From: Mesostigma viride
Lineage: Eukaryota > Streptophyta > Mesostigmatophyceae > Mesostigmatales > Mesostigmataceae
Direction of reading: 5' to 3'
NCBI GenBank assembly: GCA_009746045.1
Contig: RPFO01000299.1
Coordinates: 124,001-188,000 of the forward strand
Length of the DNA: 64,000 nucleotides
The notes under the pieces were generated by a model, which was not told the DNA's origin, ran no database searches, and was given only the letters and a program-made list of their open reading frames with translations. This document shows, in pieces, positions 32,765 to 43,053 of this stretch (positions are counted from its first letter, which is position 1; each line of letters opens with the position of its first letter). The position numbers and the translations under genes were made by a program.

Positions 32765-33065
32765 GGTGGCCAACTAAATTGCTGAAACTGGTCCCATTTA
32801 TCGGGCAAATTGACTCCCTGAATCCGACGTCGGCACTTTATGCCAGTCGTGCATATCCTAGACGGGCTTCCCTGTATCGAAATTCAAGAACTCCAGTATT
32901 TAGACGATCGTCTCTACCTCGTATTTGCTGTTCTCAACCATCGTCGCATATTAGTCTTAATCTTTACCATTACGGATTGAGCGTCTCCGGCTTTCTCGGC
33001 TGTCTCCAGATTTTCACCTTGCCGAGACTCGGTTGTGACCAGATTTTAACCTTGCCGAGACAATC
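32765..33065 (+). other. element 3 leader between PBS and gag
   Basis: About 300 bp of untranslated leader. It repeats CTTGCCGAGAC near 33019 and 33052 and contains no recognisable ORF. Confidence 0.6.
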
Positions 33066-34136
33066 ATGTCCGCAGCCGCGACAGCAGCAGCTACGAAAGC
33101 GACGAAAGATCTCAACATCTTACAGGCCTGCAAAAATATTACACAGTTCGACGGCCTCGACCCAGTAAAGTGGGATAACACGAAGATTCCTTTTCTGGCC
33201 GTAGTGACAGCATTCGGGATGCTGTCTGTCCTGCTTGGCACCGAGGTCAATGAGGAACGCGACCTGATTCTTTTTGCGGCCCTTTGTCAGTGCCTCGTTG
33301 GACCGGCACTCAAAGTGGCAAACAGTGTTACTCAGAAAACTGGCAGCGTGGCATATCATCGCATCTGTGAAGAATATGAGCATCTCAAACTGCAGATGAG
33401 CAACCGGCGAGCACTACGCCGCAAGCTAAATCGAATGAAGCTGGAACCCGGCGTCACAATGCGGCAATATATAACCGACGGGGAATTAACTTATAACGAC
33501 CTGATTGCCACCGGCGCCAAAATGGCACCCGAGGATCTGGCCGAGAATCTGCTCGCCGGCGTGACCGAGGAGTTGCTACCGTCCCTTGCACAATTGAACC
33601 TTGGGGACGGTATCACCCTACAGGAAACTAAGGCGGCCCTTCTTAAGGCCTGGGACCTTGTGCACGGTAACAAAGATTCCGCGGAGGCCACCGGGGTGTA
33701 TCATACCTCCCACTCTGGACGCGGTGGCCGTGGCACCGGCCGTGGCAGGGGGCGTGGCGGTCACAATGGCGGGACCCAGCGGCCCAGCTGCACCCACTGC
33801 GGTCGCACCTCTCATCAGGAGCCCACCTGCTGGTGGAAGTACCCTCACCTACGGAACACTCGCGGCAACACCGGCGGGCCCGCCGCCCACCACACCACCG
33901 ACACCCCACCGGCGCCCTCCCACGAGGCCCACGACCTCCCCCCGGTTTCTGCTTCTAAACGTCTTATCCAGCTCCCCCGGGACAGGGAACAAGGGGTAGC
34001 AGCCAGCTGGGCCCAGCTAGCACCAGACGTGGGCCCTGGAGCTTTTCAACCTGCACTGCAGCAGGCGACAGCAGCCAGCCCCCCCAACCCGTCCTCTGGC
34101 CCTCCTGCATTGCTAGCGGCTAGTCGCCCACCCTGA
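33066..34136 (+). CDS. Copia-type Gag of element 3
   Basis: 356 aa starting MSAAATAAATKATKD. The body (residues ~20-200) has the Ty1/Copia Gag (UBN2-like) pattern: LQACKNITQFDG at the start, then LRRKLNRMKLEPG and LLAGVTEELLPSL. A glycine/arginine-rich stretch (GRGGRGTGRGRGRGG, about residues 218-232) precedes a zinc knuckle, CTHCGRTSHQEPTC (C-x2-C-x4-H-x4-C). The C-terminus is proline-rich. Gag packages element RNA in cytoplasmic particles. No protease, integrase or RT follows before the right LTR, so the element needs pol in trans. It is the counterpart of the gag at 58756. Confidence 0.85.
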   Translation: MSAAATAAATKATKDLNILQACKNITQFDGLDPVKWDNTKIPFLAVVTAFGMLSVLLGTEVNEERDLILFAALCQCLVGPALKVANSVTQKTGSVAYHRICEEYEHLKLQMSNRRALRRKLNRMKLEPGVTMRQYITDGELTYNDLIATGAKMAPEDLAENLLAGVTEELLPSLAQLNLGDGITLQETKAALLKAWDLVHGNKDSAEATGVYHTSHSGRGGRGTGRGRGRGGHNGGTQRPSCTHCGRTSHQEPTCWWKYPHLRNTRGNTGGPAAHHTTDTPPAPSHEAHDLPPVSASKRLIQLPRDREQGVAASWAQLAPDVGPGAFQPALQQATAASPPNPSSGPPALLAASRPP

Positions 34137-34525
34137 CAGACGTGACAGGTGCAGGTCTTCATGCCAGCAGCCAGCAGTGACCAGTACTGCAGTACCAGCA
34201 TCAACCAGTCAACCTGTGTTCTTTTCTCCTGTGGCGCACTCCCAGGGACACCTGGGGGCCACCGGATGTCTTTCCAGGGTCCCAGCATTTTACCAGCAAC
34301 AGCAGCAACAACCAAGTTTTTTCGAGGGTCCCCGGCATTCTCCCAGCAACAGCCACTGTGGCGCACTCCCAGGGACACCTGGGGGCTACAGTCATCAGTC
34401 TCCTCTCAGCTCCAACCAGATAGCCGTGTAAGGGGGGTGCCAGGGGAGTGTACCCGGCTATACCCTCACTAGCTATAGGTCTCTCTGAGCAAGGGGGGGA
34501 ACAGGCACATTGTATGCAAGGGGGG
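34137..34525 (+). other. element 3 3' untranslated region and polypurine tract
   Basis: The region contains two copies of GTGGCGCACTCCCAGGGACA (near 34232 and 34361) and CAGCAACAGCAG runs. It ends in AAGGGGGG (34518-34525), a polypurine tract directly before TGTCA. Confidence 0.75.
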
Positions 34526-35016
34526 TGTCAGGATATGCCCCAATATGCCTGACAGTCTTTTTATTGAGTGTGCTAGTTTCGGGTATACCGGAACTTATAT
34601 GACTACTTTCTTCTACATTTTACTAAATATATTAGTTAGCTAAATATATTAGTTAGCTGACATCCGTACCCTAGTGGTACTGTAACCAGTGGTACTGTAG
34701 CCAGTGGTACTGTAGCCGTCTGACAAAATTTGCCTGGCTCCGCGCTACGCGCCGACCCTATGTTCACTAAGTGCTGCCCTGGAGGCGCAATGTCCTTGTA
34801 CTTGCATACTAGTGATCTGACGCATCATTTTAGTGTTGATGTAAGCCACCCACTTGTGTGTGGCGGCTGGATGCACTTTAACTTATACCGTAGATTATTT
34901 CCAGATCGACGGATACTGCGACAGTGTGTTTTTCCACTTAATGTTGCCCCTGCAATTGTCATGGCTACCCGTTTGTACGCCGACTCAAAGTCAATATATA
35001 AAATCAGTAAAGCATT
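34526..35016 (+). repeat. element 3, right LTR, first part
   Basis: 491 bp matching the left LTR up to AAAGCATT. The LTR is interrupted by the composite element at 35017-36978 and resumes at 36979. Confidence 0.9.
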
Positions 35017-35596
35017 TTCATGTCCCACGTAGCTCCCACAAAAACCAGCATCTTCATTAAAACAATAAGTGGAAGCATACATGTGACACTAATTGACATG
35101 CCCGGAGGCACGCCGTTCAAGGCCCTTCATGAAGTACGTTGCCCTAGAGGCAACCAAGACAAGGGTGGGTGGGTGGGGAGCAAAGAAAGAGGCCGACAAA
35201 ACCAGCCAGAGCGGCTTTTAGTCGCAAAACCTCCCTTATCCCTAGCTAACTGACGTCATTAAACCCTTATGTTTAGTGGATGCTAGTAAGACGCTAACCG
35301 TACAGACCGGGGGTAGAATATCCCGAATCTGCACGGCTAGTATTAAATAATGCGTAGGTTGTTCTTTTCAGGGGCACTGCACCTCACGCCCCGTTCCGCC
35401 CGGGTATAATCAACCCAAGCGCGGAACGCACATTTTATTTAATTCATTTTTCAACCATGCACTATATTGCATCTACTAATCACAAAAGCTCTAGCCAAAC
35501 AGCTACGAGTAAACACTGCGACCTATAAGCCGCTCATCCAGCGGCCTCTTGTTCCCGCATTCACGTATAGAAGAAACTCCGTTCAAAGAACCCCGA
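35017..35596 (-). mobile_element. composite element family F, locus 1, short unit
   Basis: 580 bp. On the plus strand it starts TTCATGTCCCACG and ends GTTCAAAGAACCCCGA. Read from the other strand, the hairpin GTTC-TTT-GAAC starts at base 6. The internal linker has GTTGCC-CTAGA-GGCAAC followed by GGGTGGGTGGGTGGGG (35163-35178). Otherwise it equals the ends of the adjacent long unit. No ORF is credible. Confidence 0.88.
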
Positions 35597-36978
35597 TTCA
35601 TGTCCCACGTAGCTCCCACAAAAACCAGCATCTTCATTAAAACAATAAGTGGAAGCATACATGTGACACTAATTGACATGCCCGGAGGCACGCCGTTCAA
35701 GGCCCTTCATGAAGTACGTTGCCCAATCACCCCCGCCCTGGCTTTCCCTTGAAGCCGCACTCCACCTTGCTCGTTGTCACAAGTGACCGCCCTGCCGCAA
35801 AACGGGAGCCCCCCCACATCGGGAGGCGTGTGCCCGGCGGCTGTGGATGCATGGCCAGGCCCAAAAAGGCCCAGCGCATTTGCACTGCGATTGCGCACGG
35901 CCAGCCTATCATGACCCCTCTCGGGGCCCCGAGTCGGTACCGCTATGGCCGTCTCCCCATAGACCCGGGGTGCTTCGAGAAAAAACGTGGACCTAGCCCA
36001 GGCCCCGCCAGCCCGGATGCCCGAGGCCACAGCCCCAGGCACCTGGCTGAACGAGAGTCCGTTCAGCCAAGACCGCATTCCCCCCGAGGTTTCTATGCGT
36101 GGGGAAAAAATTTCTAGCTTAGACGCTTTTCCCATCGCCGTCCCCAGCCCCAACCACCCCCCCTCGGCGGAAGGCAATTGCAAAGTTTGCTGGCCAGCAG
36201 CAATTTCCGAAGAAAAAGCCGCAGGCCGCGGACCGAGACACGGGTCGCCAGTGCCAGCCATCCGGCTCCAACCCGGGGTGCAAGCATCCCCAGGTACGGA
36301 GCACCAGCTCGCGCACTGGGCCGACCAAGCGACAGTTGAGCACCTGTCACGGCATCCGGCCCACCAAAGACCCCAAGCTGGGGAAAAGGTGCGGACCGGA
36401 GGTAATCTTTTTCTTTTCTTTTAGTTAACCGGGCGAGGAACTACGCCTGGCCGGTTAACAACTGGAAGTCTCACCACTGGCCAAGTGGCCAGTGCAACCA
36501 GTGCTTTTGGGATTTTGCTCCGCAGCACCCATAGCTGCGGCTGCCGCCGCAACGACAACGAGCAAAGAAAGAGGCCGACAAAACCAGCCAGAGCGGCTTT
36601 TAGTCGCAAAACCTCCCTTATCCCTAGCTAACTGACGTCATTAAACCCTTATGTTTAGTGGATGCTAGTAAGACGCTAACCGTACAGACCGGGGGTAGAA
36701 TATCCCGAATCTGCACGGCTAGTATTAAATAATGCGTAGGTTGTTCTTTTCAGGGGCACTGCACCTCACGCCCCGTTCCGCCCGGGTATAATCAACCCAA
36801 GCGCGGAACGCACATTTTATTTAATTCATTTTTCAACCATGCACTATATTGCATCTACTAATCACAAAAGCTCTAGCCAAACAGCTACGAGTAAACACTG
36901 CGACCTATAAGCCGCTCATCCAGCGGCCTCTTGTTCCCGCATTCACGTATAGAAGAAACTCCGTTCAAAGAACCCCGA
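35597..36978 (-). mobile_element. composite element family F, locus 1, long unit
   Basis: 1382 bp, joined head-to-tail to the short unit (CCCCGA|TTCATG). The central ~835 bp (35725-36559) is absent from the short unit. No protein with recognisable domains is encoded. After its last base the interrupted LTR resumes, and the two LTR fragments add to exactly 530 bp. The insertion therefore neither duplicated nor deleted host bases. Confidence 0.88.
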
Positions 36979-37017
36979 ATTCGATCTTTAAGCCTGCCAC
37001 CTGTCTTACATTTGACA
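36979..37017 (+). repeat. element 3, right LTR, last part
   Basis: 39 bp from ATTCGATCTTTAAGCC to TTGACA completes the LTR left open at 35016. Confidence 0.9.
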
Positions 37018-37057
37018 CATACACCGCGCACGCAAGGAGTTGGTTGGAGACCCATCT
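37018..37057. repeat. 40-bp direct repeat flanking element 3, right copy
   Basis: Identical to 32181-32220. The first 20 bases are satellite and contain the CAAGG (37033-37037) used as element 1's target duplication. The last 20 are the start of its LTR. Confidence 0.85.
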
Positions 37058-37519
37058 AGGGTCCACATGGGTCCTCAGAGATAGAGGATCTTGTACAGAT
37101 TACTACAATATACTTTATTGTAGTATTGGGCCAATGGCTGTACTTCACTAGTACTCGCCAATGGGATAACGCCACGTAGAATATGTGGGCGTCTCCCAGG
37201 CCTCCACGTCACCGGCTGGTCAAGGGCCGGTGTAGTACTGTCAATAGGACTGAGCCGACTATCGGCCTATTATGTATGCGCATCTGCCTTGGTACCTCCT
37301 AGAGGATTCTAGAAGTATCTAACACGCGGCATGCACTGAACTACACGGAATGCATGTCCACGTAGGATATTCAGCAAGACTGATGAAGGTGCCAAGCGCA
37401 ATAGAATATATGCGCAACGAAGACGAATTATGCAGCAACGACAATAACGTATGAGAACAATAAACACAACGTTCATTTCATGCTTTCTGATTTACATCGC
37501 ATTCCATTTATTTGCAACT
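37038..37519 (+). repeat. element 1, left LTR (482 bp)
   Basis: It begins AGTTGGTTGGAG and ends TTATTTGCAACT; AGTTG and CAACT are inverted. It is flanked by CAAGG at 37033-37037, and the same bases follow the right LTR at 51977-51981. By eye it is identical to the right LTR (51495-51976), also 482 bp. The termini differ from the usual TG...CA. Confidence 0.92.
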
Positions 37520-37532
37520 TGTATTCATTGCA

Positions 37533-38774
37533 ATGTCTTCGGACGACAATCTTTCAGAGCAGAGGTCTGGCCCTGGTGAGCACGGACCGGCTCAATTTTC
37601 TGTCGACCCTGGCCCAGGCGAGCACAGGGATGACAATAAGAATATGTCCGACCAGCCCCGGGAGGAGGGCTGCGGGCAGGGAAGTACTAGTAGTGACAAC
37701 CAGCGTGCGCGTGATAAAGTGCTTCGGCGGGAGACCTTGCTTCAAGAGGCGAAGCTGCTGTCGGCAATCAAGAAATGGGTTCCAGCCCCGCTGGTGCCTG
37801 GTGCTATTCAAGCAGACCGGGATCGCTTTGTAAGCTCTCTTGGGCCGTTTTTCCGCAGGCTCGCGGGCAACCGAGACATCATTCCGGACTGGCTGGAGTT
37901 TCTTCGTGGAACCCCGCTGGGAGACCGCGAGAAAAACCACCCAGAGTGGATTTCGCTGCTGGATAGAGCACAGCGTCTGCGGTGGTCGCCGTTCGAGTTT
38001 CTGCGCCGAGCGAGGGAGACTTTTCTTCGTTCTATCACTGCCAAAACCTGCGACGAGATCGAGGAATTTGTAGATGCAAAGCCGAAGCCCGGGCAGACCA
38101 TCATCGAGCACCTCAACTCTTACTACGACATGCTGGAGAAGCAGGGGCTCCGGTGGCCTGACGAGGCGGTGAATCTCCGATGGATCCAAAACTGTGCTCT
38201 GTCCGAATCCGAGAAGCGGAATTTGGTCGCCAACTGCCGCGGTTACCTGTGCGACACTCACCGATGCAGAGCTCACCTCAAGGAGCTCCTGACGAATCAA
38301 ACCCGTGTTTCCAGAGAAGGAGGTGCCGCGGAGGTGCCTCGTGTCGCCATGGTGATGGAGCAGCAACGGGAAATCTTCTGCTACAACTGCGGGCAGCCCG
38401 GGCACACACGCCGCGCATGTAAGGGTAAGGTTGTCGCTAATTCTGAGTCCTTCCCTCCCTGCACTTTCTGTAATAGGACTAACCATCTGGCTAAGGATTG
38501 CTACTTTCGCAAGTGCAAGTCTTGTGGCAATTCTGGACATGATGCGTCTGCCTGCAGGAGCAAGGCGGGCGCTGGACCCAAGGATACCCAGATGGAGGTC
38601 CTCAAGCTGCTGCAGCAGATCTCCCAAGCCGTCAAGAGCGGTGCCCTTCGTGGTGGCGACGCTTCTCAGCCGCGTGGTGGTGACGCTTCCCAGCCGCGTG
38701 GTGGTGATGCTTCTCAGCCGCGGGGTGGCAATACCTCTCGTGGCCGCAAGAGGAAGCAGCAGCAGAAAAACTAG
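37533..38774 (+). CDS. Gag of Copia element 1
   Basis: About 413 aa from ATG (MSSDDNLSEQ), only 13 nt after the LTR. An acidic, serine-rich N-terminus precedes an α-helical capsid-like region. Three zinc knuckles follow at about residues 280-340: CYNCGQPGHTRRAC, CTFCNRTNHLAKDC and CKSCGNSGHDASAC, all C-x2-C-x4-H-x4-C. The C-terminus has four RGGDASQP-type repeats and a basic RGRKRKQQQKN end. The gene ends G AAA AAC TAG. The -1 frame is open through this site into pol, so Gag-Pol may be made by frameshifting. Gag forms particles and binds element RNA. Confidence 0.88.
   Translation: MSSDDNLSEQRSGPGEHGPAQFSVDPGPGEHRDDNKNMSDQPREEGCGQGSTSSDNQRARDKVLRRETLLQEAKLLSAIKKWVPAPLVPGAIQADRDRFVSSLGPFFRRLAGNRDIIPDWLEFLRGTPLGDREKNHPEWISLLDRAQRLRWSPFEFLRRARETFLRSITAKTCDEIEEFVDAKPKPGQTIIEHLNSYYDMLEKQGLRWPDEAVNLRWIQNCALSESEKRNLVANCRGYLCDTHRCRAHLKELLTNQTRVSREGGAAEVPRVAMVMEQQREIFCYNCGQPGHTRRACKGKVVANSESFPPCTFCNRTNHLAKDCYFRKCKSCGNSGHDASACRSKAGAGPKDTQMEVLKLLQQISQAVKSGALRGGDASQPRGGDASQPRGGDASQPRGGNTSRGRKRKQQQKN
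38765..38774 (+). promoter_or_regulatory. candidate -1 frameshift site between gag and pol
   Basis: GAAAAAC abuts the gag stop TAG. The -1 frame is open upstream and continues without stop into the pol frame that has its first ATG at 38813. The heptamer resembles A AAA AAC slip sites but lacks one A. Confidence 0.5.
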
Positions 38775-38812
38775 ATGATCCTCTCTGTTTATATAACCCC
38801 TACAGCGTCCTT

Positions 38813-41800
38813 ATGGATGCTGATGAGAGTGGACTCATGGCAGATGAGGCCTGCCAGGTGGTAGGGGCTCCAGCAGTAACCCCTACTGACCGTAAAGCTG
38901 CCCCAGTGAGCAGCAGTAAAAGTGCCCCTGTTTGTGGCATTCCTATCCATGCCTGGAATAAAAAGAGTACCCCAGAGGGAACTCTTCCTGTAAATAATAC
39001 ATGTGGATCTGCTCCTGGTTGTAGACAGATGCCACATGGTGTTGCCCAGGTGAGCAACGTATCTGTGAACAATACATGTGGTGCAGCTCCTGTTTGTAGC
39101 CAAGCACCCATTGATATTGTTAACAGTCAAGCTCCTCAGAGCAATAATCCTTGTTATATTGATAATAAAAACTTGGACTCTTGCTCTGCCAGGAACGTGG
39201 ATGCCCGTCCATGTCCTGAAGAGCCTGAGCCTAATGATTGTATTAATCTTAGGACTCTGGCTAAGAGTTTGCATGATGCCTGTGGCCATGGAAACAATGC
39301 CATTAGGCTTGTTCAAGCCATTAATAACAAGGCTCTCTGGCAGGCTTATCAAGATGTCAGAGAACATTGTGTGTGCCAATTGTGTGCTAACAAGCCTTCC
39401 AAACGTCATGCAAAGCATCCTGCAGATGGTAGGGGTAATCTACAAGCTGATATCCTCTACTTCACCAATTACAGGCAATTGCCTTACTTGGTGGCTGTGG
39501 ATGAATGGTCAGGCTACATTGGAATTGAACCTATGGCAGCAGGGGATGAGAATACTCTCCATGCCGCAGTTCTTGTTATTCTGCAGAAGTTTGCAGTTAT
39601 TCATAAGCTGCAGATGGACTTGCAGTTTAACTGCCTGACCAAATACTCTGATCTGCCTTTCCTAAGGATTGTGGGTCGTGAAGATCACCAAGCCCAAGGC
39701 AAGGTTGACAGATATATACAGGAGCTTAAGAAGTTGGTAATATCCGGGGACTATCCTGAGATGTTTAAACCAACTTTTGCTGTCAGGTGTTTGGGTGCTG
39801 CAAAAGTGGAAAACACCATGAACAACCGTTTTCATACTATCAAGGTGCGTGGTGTTCCACGGCTGGTCTCACCTCGTGGACTAGCAGGTGGCCTCTACCC
39901 TGATGACATCATGCAGGCATGGAGTAAGCAGAGGTGGGCACAGTATGCTCATCTCTGTGAAAAGGATAAACAGAGAGGAGAATCATTAAAATTTGAGGTG
40001 GGAGACCAGGTGATCTTCCACAAAGAAAATGCTCCTGGTAAACGTGGTTATTGGCAGGGTCCAGGGACCATAACCTCAGTTGACCTGGAGATGAAAACTG
40101 CTGATGTGGTCTGGAATGGGACCACTTATCATCTGGCTTGGAATAGATTGAAGAGAGATCCAATGAACGTTCAAGAAAATCCCCTGGAAATTATGGCCCC
40201 TGAAGAGGCACTTGGATCTCCCAATCTTTCCTGTCCACCTTTGGCCAGTGAACAGGCTGGACTCCAACTACCAGAAAGGGCGGCCTCCCATCAACTGGAG
40301 CCTACTACTCAGCAAGCTCAGCCTAAGACATTGACTGGGATATCACAGGATGATATGGATGAAGCTGACTTGTTGGATAATAGGGTGTCTGATCAGCACC
40401 GGAAGCTCCGGCCGTTGGAACATGGGCTTGAGACCCCTGGGCAGGTGGATAACATATTTCAGTCTGAACAGCCAAAGCTTGGATCCAATTACCCTGGTAA
40501 TAAGCCATTGCCCTTGGAGACTGATGGGATTCCAGCCCAAGGAAGACAAGCTGAGGAGGGGTTGTCCAGGTTGAACACTCAGCTCGGCAAGAGAGGCAAT
40601 CCTCAAGAGCTTCGGGATATTGTAAAGAAGCTCAAGCCCTCACTAAAGATTGCCAAAATAACTTCTCTTCTAGAGAAGGGCATGGACCTTGATGGCTTTG
40701 ATGTGGATACCAAAGCAGAGGTCTCTGTCACCTCGCCCTTTAATGCTTTGCTGGATAAGTATTCCCTTGAACCCAGTCCATGGACTATTGTCCAAGACTT
40801 TGCGGGTAACACTGATCATCAAGTTCTTGGGAATATCACTATCCCATTCTTGGGTGAGTCTTTGACACTTTGTGTTGTTGATGGCTATAAGGGACCCACT
40901 CTCATTGGCCAGCCATTCTTGGTGACTCCCGGTGTTACCATTGTTGATGGCCCCAATAACACAAAGAGTCTCCTAAAAACCCATTGTGACCCAATTCCTC
41001 TGGAATCATTCAGATGTCTCTTGCCTCTTGAAATGTTCCAGAAGGCAAATTGGAAGACCGCCTGTGTCGGTTCAATAAAAGGAGCAGAATGGGGAAGGGA
41101 TATACCCCCAGCTTCTGAGCTGGTAGAACCCGCCCAGCTCAGTGTGACTTCTCTTAGTCTCACAAAAAGGTCATTTGCTGCTCATAGCCCCATGTCCTTT
41201 GATGATGTAGACCTGGATTGTCACACTTTCGCTGGCCTTGAGGCCTGGCGAGTAGCATTGGCGCGTGCGCTCCAGGAGTGGCAAACGCTGGATGTTTTTG
41301 AAGGCATTTCAGAACCTCCACCCAATGCTCAAATGCTTCAGTTGCGTTTTGTATGCAAGATGAAGAGCAAGCTTGGTGAGCCTCCCATACCAAACGCACG
41401 TCCAGTCGTGACCCAGTTCCATGGTACTACAGACTTTGATAAGGAGGAGCTGTACACTCCTGGCCTGTCACATCCTGTTCTCAGGCTTATTCTTAGTCTG
41501 TACCTTGGTGCTTTGGACTATGGCTTGGATTATGGAGCAGAAATTGATGACTTCACCAGGGCCTTTTTGCATGGTGATCCTCAGGTGGCCAGAGCCACTT
41601 GGCAAGCTCAAAGACCCTGTTGTGTTAAGACCCCAGCATGCTGGATAGCTGAAGTAGGTCATCCCTACATGCAGCCTAAAGTGGGCTGGGAAGGACTGGT
41701 CAGCAGTCCAGTCATCTGGTATGAAACCATTGCTCCTGCCATCCAGGAGAGATGTCAGATGCAACAATCTCATCTTGCTTATTGTCTCTTTGTGGGGCAA

Positions 41801-42592
41801 TCCAAAGGACAACCCACCTGGGCTACCTTACATGGAGATGATATGCAACGCATTGGTCCCAAGGGATGGTTGAATGAGACCTATAAAAGGCTCAATGACA
41901 AGTCCCCTATTGGTACCAGAGCATGGTTTAGTAAAAACAGCCAGGTACCTTACTGTGGCATTGGCTGTACCCTTTTCCAGGATGACAAAGGATGGCATCT
42001 TAAGCTGCAATCGGCGAAGGGGTATAAAGAAAAAGTAATAACTCAGTTGCCCAAGAGAGTAACTGAGGAGAATGCCCCTACGGTTAAAGGTCAACTGGGT
42101 TGGCTGGCTGCCACAACTAACCCTGACCTGGCAGTACAGAGTAGGATGCCAGACTCTGTTGTTGTAGGAGAAGGAAGGAGGCGCCTGGAGAGCTGCCTCA
42201 ATGAATCTCCTGACTTGGTGTTGTCCGGTGTAGACTGGCATGGGCGCATCATCATAGACGCCTACACAGATGCTAGCCAAGAGTCTAGATCTGCCAACAA
42301 GATTGGTGCCAGAGCCGGATGCCTGATCACCATCAGGAATGAAGGCAAACAGCCCTCGTTGGTATACTGGTCCAGTAACCTTCAGAGGAGGCGGTTTGCT
42401 GGCATTGACACCGCTGAGTGCAGGGCATACGCCATGTGCATTCGCGATGCCATATACATAAGAGAGCTACTCTTATGGTGTCTGAGTCAGATAAGACCTC
42501 AACCCGTGATTGATGTCAGGGTTTATTGTGATAATAAGCCCGTGGTCTCTTTTATCAAGAATGAGAGGGCCACTACTACTGACTTGGACTAC
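38813..42592 (+). CDS. Pol of Copia element 1, RNase H split by element 2
   Basis: About 1260 aa before the interruption. The order is: a Cys-rich leader with repeated NNTCG(S/A)AP(G/V)C (residues ~35-100); integrase with an H/C finger (HDACGH ... CVCQLC, ~153-192) and a core in which QGKVDR replaces the usual glutamate with aspartate (~300); a retropepsin-like segment DVDTKAEVSV ... LIGQPFL (~630-700); RT with DFTRAFLHGDP (~912) and LHGDDM (~1006); and RNase H with DAYTDAS and TAECRAYA. The frame is intact to DLDY, where element 2 entered with an ACTAC duplication. The remaining codons lie at 51077-51226. Confidence 0.9.
42588..42592. other. target-site duplication ACTAC, left, element 2
   Basis: ACTAC precedes the left LTR of element 2 and recurs at 51072-51076. 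The duplication lies in the RNase H codons of element 1. Confidence 0.9.
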
Positions 42593-43053
42593 AGTTAGAT
42601 GAGATGCTTAGGCTGACACACGGATTTCCGGCCTGCGCGCCGCGTATTGCCTACCGCGGCTGAGCGGGACACCTCAGTACAGTACGGCAGGGTGTACGGT
42701 ACTGAGGTGTCATGTGGACCGATGTGCGGTAACTTAGTGCCAGACTGTTCCTAGGTGCTAGCTCGACCCGCCAGGTCCGGTGTAGCCGGGCCTGACGGGC
42801 CGAGTCTTAGCTGGATGCTAGTGACGTGGTCGCATGGCATTGCAGTGTACACTTGTCCACTGGTCGTGTGCTGCAGGTAGCACCGCCATAGGCATATAGG
42901 CGTAGCACTGGGGAGTGCCACAGCACCCGAGTCTGCCCAGTTCCATTCTGAGCCCTCAGCTTTCATTGCTCTCTCTCATTGTATTATTGTAATACAATCA
43001 TCATTCGCTCTCAGCTTTCGCAGTTGTTCGTCGTCCCTAGTCTCCATCCAACT
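42593..43053 (+). repeat. element 2, left LTR (461 bp)
   Basis: It begins AGTTAGATGAGATGC and ends TCTCCATCCAACT. It matches the right LTR (50615-51071, 457 bp) except for a 4-bp difference (GCGGTAACTTAGTG against GCGGTTAGTG). ATGCATATAGG-like and TATTGTAATAC motifs lie near the 3' end. Confidence 0.92.
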
